Of a DNA stretch of 27,442 nucleotides, positions 15,654 to 23,354 are shown in pieces (the first letter of the stretch is position 1; each line of letters starts with the position of its first letter). This stretch comes from an uncultured Alphaproteobacteria bacterium (lineage in GTDB: Bacteria; Pseudomonadota; Alphaproteobacteria; Sneathiellales; Sneathiellaceae): NCBI GenBank assembly GCA_937910835.1, contig CALEMG010000197.1:1-27442 (forward strand). The letters are read 5' to 3'. The translations under genes and the position numbers were made by a program. A model generated the notes under the pieces. That model had not been told where the DNA came from and did not search any database. It saw nothing but the letters and a program-made list of their open reading frames with translations.

Positions 15654-15900
15654 CGTGATAGGTCCTTTGGTACAATTCGTGACGAAGGGATGACAGTGCT
15701 GCGCCCTCCCCGTGAAAATACTGAACGACTTTTATATTGTTCCTGCCGCGCAATGCAAGCCGCAATCGGAAATCTCCATCAATTGGAGGGCCGTTGAGGC
15801 TGCCGGACGAACGGGCGCTTGAACATTCCGCCGTATGGTGGCATTTATGTAGCCTGTCCCGTATATTGGGGGCTGCCCCTTCTGATTTCAATTGGTGAAT

Positions 15901-16758
15901 ATGAGTAACGATAAAATCCTCGCGCAGCTGACACGCATTGCCGACAGTCTTGACCGTCTGGCACCACCAGCCACCACCCCCGTTGATCTGGACAGCGGCG
16001 ATGCCTTTGTCTGGGAAGCCGAGAGCAATCACCTACGCGTTATTCCAAAGGTCAATCATGTGGATATGTCAATCCTGCACGGTATCGACCGGGTGCGCGA
16101 CATTCTCTATGACAACACCTTGCGCTTCGCCAAGGGCCTGCCTGCTAACAACGCCCTGCTCTGGGGGGCGCGCGGCATGGGGAAAAGCTCCCTCGTCAAG
16201 GCATCCCACGCGCAAGTGAATGAGGAAATGGACAACCCGCTCGCGCTGATCGAGATCCACCGGGAGGACATTCCCTCCCTCCCCATCCTGATGCAGCAGC
16301 TTCAGACAACCAAGCGGCGCTCCGTTATCTTCTGCGATGACCTGTCATTCGACAGCGATGATTCCACATATAAGTCGCTCAAGACCGTGCTTGATGGCGG
16401 GCTGGAGGGCCGGCCCGCGAATGTGATCTTCTATGCCACGTCAAACCGCCGCCATATGATGCGTCGGGACATGATCGAGAATGAGCGCTCCACTGCCATC
16501 ATGCCCTCAGAAGCGGTCGAAGAAAAAGTTTCGCTTTCCGACCGGTTCGGCCTCTGGCTCGGCTTCCATAGCTGCTCGCAGGATGAATATCTCGAGATGA
16601 TTCGCCGTTACCTTAAGCATTACAATATCCCGATCGGCGAGGAGGAGTTCGTGAAAGAGGCCATCGAATGGACCCGCACGCGCGGTTCTCGCTCGGGCCG
16701 TGTCGCCTGGCAGTATATTCAGGATATCGCAGGACGGACTGGCACTGTCAGCGAGTAA
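15901..16758 (+). CDS. DUF815 family AAA+ ATPase
   Basis: The protein has 285 residues when started at ATG 15901, which gives the family-like N-terminus MSNDKILAQLTRIADSLDRLAPP; TTG 15892 and GTG 15895 are in frame but less likely. Walker A is GARGMGKSS (89-97), Walker B is IFCDDLSFD (143-151), and there is a sensor-like YATSNRRH. After these comes the DUF815 landmark SLSDRFGLWLGFH. The function is not established; the ATPase resembles DnaA/loader-type AAA+ proteins. It diverges from yajC, an arrangement I know to be common in alphaproteobacteria. It ends 13 bases before the convergent MerR-type gene with no terminator between. Confidence 0.9.
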   Translation: MSNDKILAQLTRIADSLDRLAPPATTPVDLDSGDAFVWEAESNHLRVIPKVNHVDMSILHGIDRVRDILYDNTLRFAKGLPANNALLWGARGMGKSSLVKASHAQVNEEMDNPLALIEIHREDIPSLPILMQQLQTTKRRSVIFCDDLSFDSDDSTYKSLKTVLDGGLEGRPANVIFYATSNRRHMMRRDMIENERSTAIMPSEAVEEKVSLSDRFGLWLGFHSCSQDEYLEMIRRYLKHYNIPIGEEEFVKEAIEWTRTRGSRSGRVAWQYIQDIAGRTGTVSE

Positions 16759-16771
16759 GCCCGCACCAAAA

Positions 16772-17185
16772 TCAGCCTCGGACGCGAATTTTCACGGCGA
16801 AACGGAGCAGCCGCTGAAATGTTGGACATTCCATATGGCTCGGCGCTTTGCAGACCGCCGCATGGCGCAGCCCATCGCGCATGACGCTAAGCTGACGGAT
16901 CGTCTTGTCCAGATCCTCCGCCTTCGCCGCAAGCTGCTCCCGGTTAATCTGCGGGCGGCCATCAGATGAGAACATCGTGGCGATTTCCGCAAGCGAAAAC
17001 CCGGCATACTGCCCAAGGGCAATCAACGCCAACCGTTCCAGAACGGCCGTATCAAACAGGCGCCGAAGCCCGTGGCGACCAACAGACCGGATCAACCCTT
17101 TTTCTTCATAGTAGCGCAATGTGGATGGCGGCAGTCCCGCGGCCTTCGCCACCTCGCCAATGTCCATTGTTCCGGCTTGCGTCAT
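16772..17185 (-). CDS. MerR family transcriptional regulator with CueR-like Cys pair
   Basis: The regulator has 137 residues. The N-terminal MerR winged helix (DIGEVAKAAGLPPSTLRYYEEKGLI, residues 8-32) is followed by RRLFDTAVLERLALIALGQYAGFSLAEIATMF. A dimer-forming coiled coil runs from about 82 to 110. The C-terminal loop has C112 and C120, a C-x7-C spacing and numbering the same as the Cu(I)-binding loop of E. coli CueR. The Cys near position 77-82 that marks divalent-metal sensors is absent. It diverges from the TPMT-like gene across a region with a MerR-type promoter. A role as sensor of a soft metal ion or an electrophile is inferred; SoxR is excluded because its four-Cys iron-sulfur motif is missing. 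Confidence 0.88.
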   Translation of the reverse strand: MTQAGTMDIGEVAKAAGLPPSTLRYYEEKGLIRSVGRHGLRRLFDTAVLERLALIALGQYAGFSLAEIATMFSSDGRPQINREQLAAKAEDLDKTIRQLSVMRDGLRHAAVCKAPSHMECPTFQRLLRFAVKIRVRG

Positions 17186-17192
17186 TTTTCTC

Positions 17193-17223
17193 TTGACCTC
17201 AAGTTGACTTGAATTTGTATCCT
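17193..17223 (+). promoter_or_regulatory. MerR-type promoter and operator for the TPMT-like gene
   Basis: A -35 TTGACC (17193-17198) and a -10 TATCCT (17218-17223) are separated by 19 bases, two more than optimal, which is the hallmark of MerR-activated promoters. Inside the spacer lies the dyad TCAAGTTGACTTGA (17199-17212), CAAGT/ACTTG around TG. It resembles the SoxR-box core CCTCAAGTTAACTTGAGG. This places the divergently encoded MerR protein as its likely regulator. Confidence 0.75.
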
Positions 17224-17263
17224 ACGAAAAACGGTACAAATGTCCAACATCGAAGGAATGAAA

Positions 17264-17902
17264 ATGGAAGCAAGTTTCTGGCACGATCGATGGAATGCAA
17301 ACGAGATCGGGTTCCACCAAAGCAAACCCAACGCCCTGCTCGAAAAATATATGGGAGTCCTTGGTTGCGCGGAAGGCAGCCGCATTTTCCTGCCGCTCTG
17401 CGGCAAGACGCTCGATATCGGCTGGCTGCTCGCTAAGGGGTATTGCGTTGCCGGGGCGGAGTTGAGCGAAACCGCCGTAAAGCAGCTGTTCGAGGAGCTG
17501 GGCGTTGTGCCCGATATATCCCCTGCGGGGGCGCGCACCCGCTACAGCGCGCCGGATATCGATATCTTCGTCGGTGATATCTTCGATCTATCAGAGGAGC
17601 TTCTCGGCGCGGTCGATGCGGTCTATGATCGGGCGGCTCTGGTGGCCCTCCCCGAAGAGATGCGCGAAGAATACGTGCGGCAGGTCGCGAAGATTACCGA
17701 CAACGCGCCAAAACTTCTCCTGACGTTTGAGTACGACCAGAGCCAGCTGGCGGGGCCGCCCTTTTCCATCGATGAGGACAGCGTTCGGACACTCCATAGC
17801 GATAGCTACCGCCTCACCCTTCTTGAAAAAGTGCAGGTGAGCGGCGGGCTGAAAGGTCGGGTGAATGCCGAGGAAGCTGTCTGGTATCTTGAGAAAGAGT
17901 AA
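17264..17902 (+). CDS. Thiopurine S-methyltransferase-like protein
   Basis: This SAM-dependent methyltransferase has 212 residues when started at ATG 17264. That start follows AAGGA by six bases and yields the family N-terminus MEASFWHDRWNANEIGFHQSKPN; the in-frame ATG at 17240 lacks a ribosome-binding site. FLPLCGKTLDIGWLLAKGY is the SAM-binding motif I of bacterial TPMTs, and VYDRAALVALPEEMR with LLLTFEYDQSQLAGPPFSI is also typical. Bacterial TPMTs methylate thiols and selenium compounds and have been tied to tellurite and selenite resistance. It is preceded by a MerR-type promoter and diverges from a MerR regulator. A PaaI-type gene follows after 95 bases. Confidence 0.88.
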   Translation: MEASFWHDRWNANEIGFHQSKPNALLEKYMGVLGCAEGSRIFLPLCGKTLDIGWLLAKGYCVAGAELSETAVKQLFEELGVVPDISPAGARTRYSAPDIDIFVGDIFDLSEELLGAVDAVYDRAALVALPEEMREEYVRQVAKITDNAPKLLLTFEYDQSQLAGPPFSIDEDSVRTLHSDSYRLTLLEKVQVSGGLKGRVNAEEAVWYLEKE

Positions 17903-17997
17903 CTGACGCACGGGCCCTTACCTTGGAGGTAATTGATTATCCTACGGGAGTAAGTCAGGATAGAGCAACTTTCAATCAACAAGAAGAAGTGACCCGA

Positions 17998-18411
17998 ATG
18001 ACGCAGACTGACCTCACCGCCTATCTCCAGAAGCAGATGCCCCTCTGCGCGACACTCGGTATGAAGGCCGAGAAAATAGCCGCTGATGAGGTGATCCTCA
18101 CCCTCGACTGGGCCCCGACCCTCTGCACCAGCGCCGGGATCCTGCATGGCGGGGCGATTATGGCGCTCGCGGATTCGGCGGGCGGCGCGGCGGCCTTTGC
18201 CAACCTGCCCGACGGCGCGACGGGCACGTCCACTATTGAATCGAAGACCAACTTCCTCGGCGCCGTGCGGGAGGGAAGCGTTACCGCAACGGCCAAACCG
18301 CTCCATGTTGGCGGCTCGACGATCGTAATTGAGACGGAAGTCAGGAATGAGACGGGAAAGCTTGTCGGCAAGGTCACCCAGACACAGACAGTTCTGCGCC
18401 CAAGAAGCTAA
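17998..18411 (+). CDS. PaaI-type hotdog-fold thioesterase
   Basis: The protein has 137 residues when started at ATG 17998 (AAGAAG about nine bases upstream). Its core motif LHGGAIMALADSAGGAAAF is the PaaI-type hotdog active-site helix, with Asp in ADSAG in the catalytic position. TSTIESKTNFLGAVREG and the C-terminal AKPLHVGGSTIVIETEV fit the 4-hydroxybenzoyl-CoA thioesterase-like branch. It should hydrolyse an aromatic or medium-chain acyl-CoA; the substrate is unknown. An in-frame TTG at 17923 with no family N-terminus was rejected as the start. It ends five bases before the convergent nlpD-like gene. An imperfect link to the TPMT promoter is possible. Confidence 0.88.
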   Translation: MTQTDLTAYLQKQMPLCATLGMKAEKIAADEVILTLDWAPTLCTSAGILHGGAIMALADSAGGAAAFANLPDGATGTSTIESKTNFLGAVREGSVTATAKPLHVGGSTIVIETEVRNETGKLVGKVTQTQTVLRPRS

Positions 18412-18416
18412 TCAAG

Positions 18417-19571
18417 CTATTGCAGCATCGCCACGGGATTGATCGCGCGGCCTTTTTTGCGGATTTCAAAATGCAGCTGGCTGCGTGTCACGCTCCCCGA
18501 CGACCCGGCGTAGGCAATCACCTCGCCCTTTTTCACCGCATCGCCCTTGGCGACCGCCGCCCGTTCGGTATGGCCATAGGCAGTCACATAACCATCCGCG
18601 TGGGAGACCAGGATCAGGTTTCCGAAGGAGCGCATTTCATTGCCGACATAGGACACCACACCATTTTCCGCCGCGCGGATGGGGGTTCCCTCCTTCACGG
18701 CGATATTGACGCCGTCATTGTGAAACCCTGTTTCCTTCTTGCCGAATCCAGAAATAACCTGCCCCTTGACCGGCCAGGCAAAGGACTTGCCGCTCCGTTT
18801 GGGCGGGGCCTTGGTTGTGTACTGGCGCGTCGGCACCGGCGGCTTCTCGAGCTTTGCTGTCTGATAACTGGGCTCCGCCTTCGGCACCGGAGCCGGTGCG
18901 GCAACCGTCTTGGTCGTGAGCACGGCGGGCGTTGCCTTCGGCTGCGGGGCGGGAAGCGCGACTTTCTGCGGCTTGGAATTGATGAGGACCGTTTTAACCG
19001 GCTGCGATGAGTTGACGGCTCCCGCAGGCTTAGGCGCAGGCCAAGCATTCATATCGGTCGAAGCCACCCGCACCTCACCTCGTGTCTTCATCGGGATTTT
19101 CAACTTCGTTCCCGGCATCAGGGTATAGGGTGCATCGAGAAAGTTGAAATGCGCGACTTCCGACATTTCCACATCATACACACGGGAAATGGCATAGAGC
19201 GTTTCCCCCTGCCGAACCGAATGGACGTGGAAGGCAGGCACCTTCAATTGCTGACCGGGATAAATCCGGTAGGGATCACGCATGCCGTTCATCGCAATTA
19301 CCGATTTAACCGGTACATTGCTGCGCGCCGCAAGACGTGAGAGCGTATCCCCGCCACGCACGGTCACATATTGATAGGAAAGATCCTGATAATAAGGCGA
19401 GAAATCCGCAGGCACGACGACCTTGGTGGTCACCAACTCCGGCTTCGGGGCATGTACGACCTTGGCGCTTTTATAGCGCGGCAGATAGTCGTCATAAATA
19501 CAGCCTGCCAATATCGGTAACAGCAAGCTTACGCAGGCAACGCGACTGAAAAAAGATACATACCTCGCCAT
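18417..19571 (-). CDS. nlpD: NlpD/DipM-like LysM and degenerate M23 lipoprotein
   Basis: The 384-residue envelope protein begins with a lipoprotein signal peptide ending LAGC (Cys24). Two LysM modules (about 67-112 and 114-160), which bind peptidoglycan, are followed by a Pro/Ala/Lys-rich linker and a LytM/M23 domain (about 265-384). The zinc site is damaged: the HxGxD motif reads NDGVN (N285, N289) and the HxH motif reads HFE (H367, E369). NlpD and EnvC are similarly non-enzymatic and activate amidases at the division site, so that role is likely. Gene order serS-surE-pcm-nlpD resembles the surE-pcm-nlpD cluster of E. coli. GGAG lies five bases before the ATG. Confidence 0.9.
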   Translation of the reverse strand: MARYVSFFSRVACVSLLLPILAGCIYDDYLPRYKSAKVVHAPKPELVTTKVVVPADFSPYYQDLSYQYVTVRGGDTLSRLAARSNVPVKSVIAMNGMRDPYRIYPGQQLKVPAFHVHSVRQGETLYAISRVYDVEMSEVAHFNFLDAPYTLMPGTKLKIPMKTRGEVRVASTDMNAWPAPKPAGAVNSSQPVKTVLINSKPQKVALPAPQPKATPAVLTTKTVAAPAPVPKAEPSYQTAKLEKPPVPTRQYTTKAPPKRSGKSFAWPVKGQVISGFGKKETGFHNDGVNIAVKEGTPIRAAENGVVSYVGNEMRSFGNLILVSHADGYVTAYGHTERAAVAKGDAVKKGEVIAYAGSSGSVTRSQLHFEIRKKGRAINPVAMLQ

Positions 19572-19643
19572 AATGCTCCAATATTAAGCATAAATGGCCG
19601 CGAATCACAACAAAATTAACCACATACTAGATATAGTGCTAAA

Positions 19644-20291
19644 TTAAGTTTCGTCCGCAACTCCTTGAACCATGGGCACGAATCGAACGGGCAACATGAC
19701 CTCCTCCGTGACATTGCCCTCCGTATCCTTACTTAACCGCAGGATATGCTGATTGGCGGAATCTCGCCCCACGGGGAGCACCATGACCCCGTCCGGCCCG
19801 AGTTGGTCAAGCAGGGCTTCAGGCACTTCTTCCGCCGCGGCCGTCACGATAATCCGGTCGAACGGCGCCTGTTCCGGCCAGCCTTTATAACCATCGCCGA
19901 GACGCGTCGTGATATTGGTGATGTTCAGTTCCTCGAACACGGCCTCCGCCTGTTCCAGCAGATTACGGTAGCGCTCGATCGAATAGACACGGCGGCAAAG
20001 ACGGGCAAGAATGGCCGTCTGATAGCCTGACCCGGTTCCGATTTCCAGCACCTTGCGCCGCTTGTCCAGATTTAGCATCTGGGTCATATAGGCGACCACA
20101 TAGGGTTGGCTGATGGTCTGACCGCTGGCGATGGGCAGGGCGATATTCTCATAGGCCCGGTCGCGGAAAGTCTTCGGCACGAACGCATCGCGCGGCACCC
20201 GTTCGATCGCCGAGAGGACCTCCGTATTATTGATCCCCTGCCGGCGAAGCTCCATTATCAGGCGGATTTTCTGGGCGGGATTGTCGTTCAC
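19644..20291 (-). CDS. pcm: Protein-L-isoaspartate O-methyltransferase
   Basis: The enzyme methylates isoaspartyl residues in aged proteins, starting their repair. It has 215 residues, the usual length. The family N-terminal block VPRDAFVPKTFRDRAYENIALPIASGQTISQPYVVAYM precedes the SAM motif VLEIGTGSGYQTAILA (80-95). FDRIIVTAAAEEVPEALLDQL and the final RFVPM block follow. It begins with GTG at 20291, and that GTGA overlaps the TGA of surE by four bases, which indicates translational coupling. The nlpD-like gene follows after 72 bases. Confidence 0.96.
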   Translation of the reverse strand: MNDNPAQKIRLIMELRRQGINNTEVLSAIERVPRDAFVPKTFRDRAYENIALPIASGQTISQPYVVAYMTQMLNLDKRRKVLEIGTGSGYQTAILARLCRRVYSIERYRNLLEQAEAVFEELNITNITTRLGDGYKGWPEQAPFDRIIVTAAAEEVPEALLDQLGPDGVMVLPVGRDSANQHILRLSKDTEGNVTEEVMLPVRFVPMVQGVADET

Positions 20292-21046
20292 GCAAATGCC
20301 TTCTTTATCTTGTCTGCCAGCGCCACTTTCGTCAGGTTGAGCTTAAGCGACGTCACCTCGCCCCCGCCGGATGCAACCGACACTAAATCAGAACCCTTAG
20401 GCGGCTCACCGAATGACGGGCGATAGCCCAGCCAGAAATATTCCCGCCCGCGAGCGTCCACCCGGTCATCGATGGATAGGTTGGAAAGGTCGCGCTTACC
20501 CTGCTTCGTCACATCAATGCCTTTTACCTGCACTTTCGGCTTCGCCGGGAAGTTCAGATTGATCAGGACATCCGGCCCCCATTCGAAGTCAAGCAGTTTG
20601 CGAATGATTTCGGGCGCCAGCGCCTCCGCTGTGTCCCAATGGAATGTCGCGCCGTCCGGAGCGACACACTGGCTGAGCGCGATTGAACGCACACCGAGCA
20701 GGCACCCCTCACTCGCCGCGGCAACGGTGCCCGAATAAAGCACATCTTCGCCTAGGTTGCCGCCGCGATTGACGCCGGAAAGCACCAGATCGGGCCGCTT
20801 GTCCTTGAACAGATAGTTCATCGCCATCATGACGCAGTCCGTCGGCGTCCCCTCTACCGAATATTCCTTCTCCCCATACTTATTGATACGGATCGGGTCA
20901 TGCAGGGTGAGTGAGCGCGAAGCGCCGCTCTGCTCCTTTTCCGGGGCGACCACATAAATGTCATCGGAAAGTTCCGCCGCGATGCGCCGCAGCGTTTCCA
21001 TCCCGGGCGCATTAAACCCGTCATCATTACTGAGTAGAATTCGCAA
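20288..21046 (-). CDS. surE: 5'/3'-nucleotidase SurE
   Basis: SurE is a metal-dependent nucleoside-monophosphate phosphatase important for survival in stationary phase. It has 252 residues. The N-terminus RILLSNDDGFNAPGM carries the metal-binding Asp pair (D8, D9). SGASRSLTLHDPIR, VEGTPTDCVMMAM and LVLSGVNRGGNLGEDVLYSGTVAAASEG (with the catalytic-site Ser and Asn) follow. There is no ATG in place; TTG at 21046, with AAGGA nine bases before it, gives exactly the family N-terminus, which always starts at this motif. It follows serS by 26 bases and overlaps pcm. Confidence 0.96.
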   Translation of the reverse strand: MRILLSNDDGFNAPGMETLRRIAAELSDDIYVVAPEKEQSGASRSLTLHDPIRINKYGEKEYSVEGTPTDCVMMAMNYLFKDKRPDLVLSGVNRGGNLGEDVLYSGTVAAASEGCLLGVRSIALSQCVAPDGATFHWDTAEALAPEIIRKLLDFEWGPDVLINLNFPAKPKVQVKGIDVTKQGKRDLSNLSIDDRVDARGREYFWLGYRPSFGEPPKGSDLVSVASGGGEVTSLKLNLTKVALADKIKKAFA

Positions 21047-21072
21047 ATTTTCTATTCCTTATTCTTCTTGTT

Positions 21073-22344
21073 TTAAGCCCGGATCTCCGTCACCCCGCCC
21101 ATATAGGGCACGAGTGCATCCGGTATCTTGATTGATCCATCCGCCTGCTGGTAATTCTCCATCACCGCGATCAGCGTCCGCCCGACGGCGAGGCCGGAAC
21201 CGTTCAGGGTATGCACGAACTGTGTTCCCTTCTCCCCTGCAGGGCGGAAGCGCGCCTTCATCCGGCGGGCTTGAAAATCGCCGCAGGTTGAGCAACTTGA
21301 AATCTCGCGATAGCTATCTTGCCCCGGTAACCAGACTTCGATGTCGTAGGTTTTGCGCGCACCGAAGCCGGTATCGCCACTACAAAGCACGACAACGCGA
21401 TACGGCAGGCCAAGACGTTTAAGAATATCCTCCGCACAAGCCGTCATCCGCTCATGCTCATCATCGGACTGATCCGGCGTGGTGATGGAGACCATCTCGA
21501 CTTTCGCGAACTGATGCTGGCGCAACATACCGGCCGTGTCCTTACCCGCAGAACCCGCCTCGGACCGAAAACAAAGCGTATGGGCGGTAAAACGCTTGGG
21601 CAATTCGTCCTCGCCGAGGATGCTCTCCCGCACGAGGTTTGTCAGCGGCACTTCCGACGTCGGGATCATATATTGATCATCCCCCGTCTTGAAGGCGTCT
21701 TCTGCAAACTTCGGGAGTTGCCCGGTGCCATACATGGCGCTCGCACGCACCATCACTGGTGGGGAGACCTCAAGATAGCCTTTTTCCATCGTATGCACAT
21801 CGACCATAAAGGCAGCAAGCGCGCGTTCCAGCCTTGCAATCTGGCCGCTGGTGACGACGAAGCGAGAGCCGGAAATTTTCGCCGCCGTTTCGAAATCCAT
21901 CATGCCGAGGGCATCGCCAAGCTCGTAATGCTCCTTCGGCGTGAAGTCAAAAGCCGGAACATCACCGACGCGGCGCAGCTCGACATTATCGTCTTCACTC
22001 GCGCCGTCCGGCACGTCATCCTTCATGATATTGGGAAGCACCTCTAAGGCAGCATCCAGTGCCGCCTGAAGCTCGCGTTCGCGCGTCTCCAGCTCCTGCG
22101 CGGCGCCTATGAGGTCGGCCACTTCGCGGATTAGCGCATCCGCATCGCCGCCGGACGCCTTCGCCTTGCCAATTTCCTTCGCAGCCGTGTTCCGCCGGGC
22201 CTGCACATCTTGCATTTCCGTCTGGATTTTCCGCTTGTCCGCGTCCAGCTTGAGCAACCCGCCGGACTGCGGTGGCAGGCCGCGTCGCTTCATTGCCGCG
22301 TCAAAAGCTTCGGGGTTTTCCCTGATCCATTTTAAATCGAGCAT
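21073..22344 (-). CDS. serS: Seryl-tRNA synthetase
   Basis: The enzyme charges tRNA-Ser and also supplies seryl-tRNA-Sec where used. It has 423 residues. The N-terminal coiled-coil arm (residues about 30-105) is followed by the class II core. Motif 2 is FRSEAGSAGKDTAGMLRQHQFAKVEM, and the serine-site residues lie in ISSCSTCGDFQARRM. Motif 3 is LNGSGLAVGRTLIAVMENYQQADGSI. Length and domains are normal. ATG start gives MLDLKWIRENPEAFD, the family N-terminus. It heads a leftward serS-surE-pcm-nlpD unit and is separated from the tat genes by a hairpin and T-run. Confidence 0.97.
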   Translation of the reverse strand: MLDLKWIRENPEAFDAAMKRRGLPPQSGGLLKLDADKRKIQTEMQDVQARRNTAAKEIGKAKASGGDADALIREVADLIGAAQELETRERELQAALDAALEVLPNIMKDDVPDGASEDDNVELRRVGDVPAFDFTPKEHYELGDALGMMDFETAAKISGSRFVVTSGQIARLERALAAFMVDVHTMEKGYLEVSPPVMVRASAMYGTGQLPKFAEDAFKTGDDQYMIPTSEVPLTNLVRESILGEDELPKRFTAHTLCFRSEAGSAGKDTAGMLRQHQFAKVEMVSITTPDQSDDEHERMTACAEDILKRLGLPYRVVVLCSGDTGFGARKTYDIEVWLPGQDSYREISSCSTCGDFQARRMKARFRPAGEKGTQFVHTLNGSGLAVGRTLIAVMENYQQADGSIKIPDALVPYMGGVTEIRA

Positions 22345-22442
22345 AGAACGTCATTTCGGTTTCTGAAGGATGGATGTCTTGTGTATAAGGGCGCGACCGT
22401 CCGACGTCCAGAGGGCTTTGCGCCGTCCGTCAAATTTATCTC

Positions 22443-22466
22443 AAAAAATGTGGTGGGGAGCCCACA
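22443..22466 (-). terminator. Probable terminator downstream of tatC
   Basis: On the minus strand TGTGG and CCACA (with an alternative GTGGG/CCCAC pairing) are followed directly by six T. It begins about 15 bases past the tatC stop codon. The stem is short, so efficiency is uncertain. Confidence 0.5.
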
Positions 22467-22481
22467 GATGGTCCAAAAAAA

Positions 22482-23354
22482 TCAGTCCTCGTCTTCCAGC
22501 GCCTCGCGCGCCTCGCGCTTTTTCTCGACCATGCGTACGCTGACGATCGAAATCCCGTAAAGCACAATGATCGGGATAGCGAGAGTGATCTGGCTCAACG
22601 GATCCGGTGGTGTCAGGATCGCCGCTGCGATAAAGGCGAAGACAACCGAATATTTGAATTTTGCCTTCAGCCCGGCGGAGGAAACAATGCCGACTCGTCC
22701 CAAGAGCGTCAGCAGGACTGGAAGCTGAAAGCAAAGACCGAAAGCGAAGATCAGCTTCATGGACAGGCTGAGATACTCGCTGACCCGCGTTTCCGACTGG
22801 ATCGGCAGGGCCATCGGTTCGGCCGGGGTCGGCAGATAGTTCACCATTTTCGGAAATTCAGCGATTAGTGCGGTAAAGGCTCTCGAATAAAGGCTCGCTT
22901 CCCCACTGCTTTCAAAGCTGAGCAGGAATTTCCACGCAAGCGGCATAACAATTTCATAGGCCAGCGCACCGCCGAGGAAAAACAGGATTGGCGTCACCAC
23001 GAGAAAGGGCAGAAACGCGCTCTTCTCATTCTTGTAGAGGCCGGGCGCTACAAAGATCCAGATCTGTGTCGCGATGATCGGGAAAGAAATAAACATCGCC
23101 GTGAAAAAGGCGATCTTGATATAAGTGAAGAAGGCCTCATGCAGGCCGGTGAAAATCATTCGGCGGCCTTCGATATCATCGCCCATCGCTTCCACTAGCG
23201 GCCGGACGAGAAAGGCAAACAGATCTTCCGCCACGACGTAGCAAAGGATAAATGCGACGAGAAGCGCAATGACCGAGTAAACCAGCCGATTGCGGAACTC
23301 GATCAGATGCTCCATCAAGGGAGCCTTGCTCTCGTCAATCTCCGTTTCGTTCAC
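22482..23354 (-). CDS. tatC: Sec-independent protein translocase subunit TatC
   Basis: TatC is the receptor for twin-arginine signal peptides. It has 290 residues with six membrane helices. The N-terminal EHLIEFRNRLVYSVIALLV contains the conserved Glu (E19) of the signal-binding site. FTGLHEAFFTYIKIAFFTAMF and GLCFQLPVLLTLLGRVGIV are family landmarks, and PPDPLSQITLAIPIIVLYGISI closes the domain. An acidic short tail follows. Residues roughly 155-205 form a longer periplasmic loop than in E. coli. The GTG start at 23354 overlaps the tatB stop by four bases (GTGA), so the two are translationally coupled. Confidence 0.96.
   Translation of the reverse strand: MNETEIDESKAPLMEHLIEFRNRLVYSVIALLVAFILCYVVAEDLFAFLVRPLVEAMGDDIEGRRMIFTGLHEAFFTYIKIAFFTAMFISFPIIATQIWIFVAPGLYKNEKSAFLPFLVVTPILFFLGGALAYEIVMPLAWKFLLSFESSGEASLYSRAFTALIAEFPKMVNYLPTPAEPMALPIQSETRVSEYLSLSMKLIFAFGLCFQLPVLLTLLGRVGIVSSAGLKAKFKYSVVFAFIAAAILTPPDPLSQITLAIPIIVLYGISIVSVRMVEKKREAREALEDED

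Noticed and set aside
15490..16032. Minus-strand frame across the yajC promoter region
   Set aside because: It overlaps yajC and the start of the DUF815 gene out of frame and has no family features.
17918..17932. Dyad TTACC-N5-GGTAA before the PaaI-type gene
   Set aside because: Five-base arms overlapping a GGAGGT sequence; too short to support as an operator without conservation data.
17218..17946. The 9-mer TATCCTACG at 17218 and again at 17938
   Set aside because: The second copy lacks a -35 element at a suitable distance, so it does not mark a second MerR-type promoter; a single repeated 9-mer can arise by chance.
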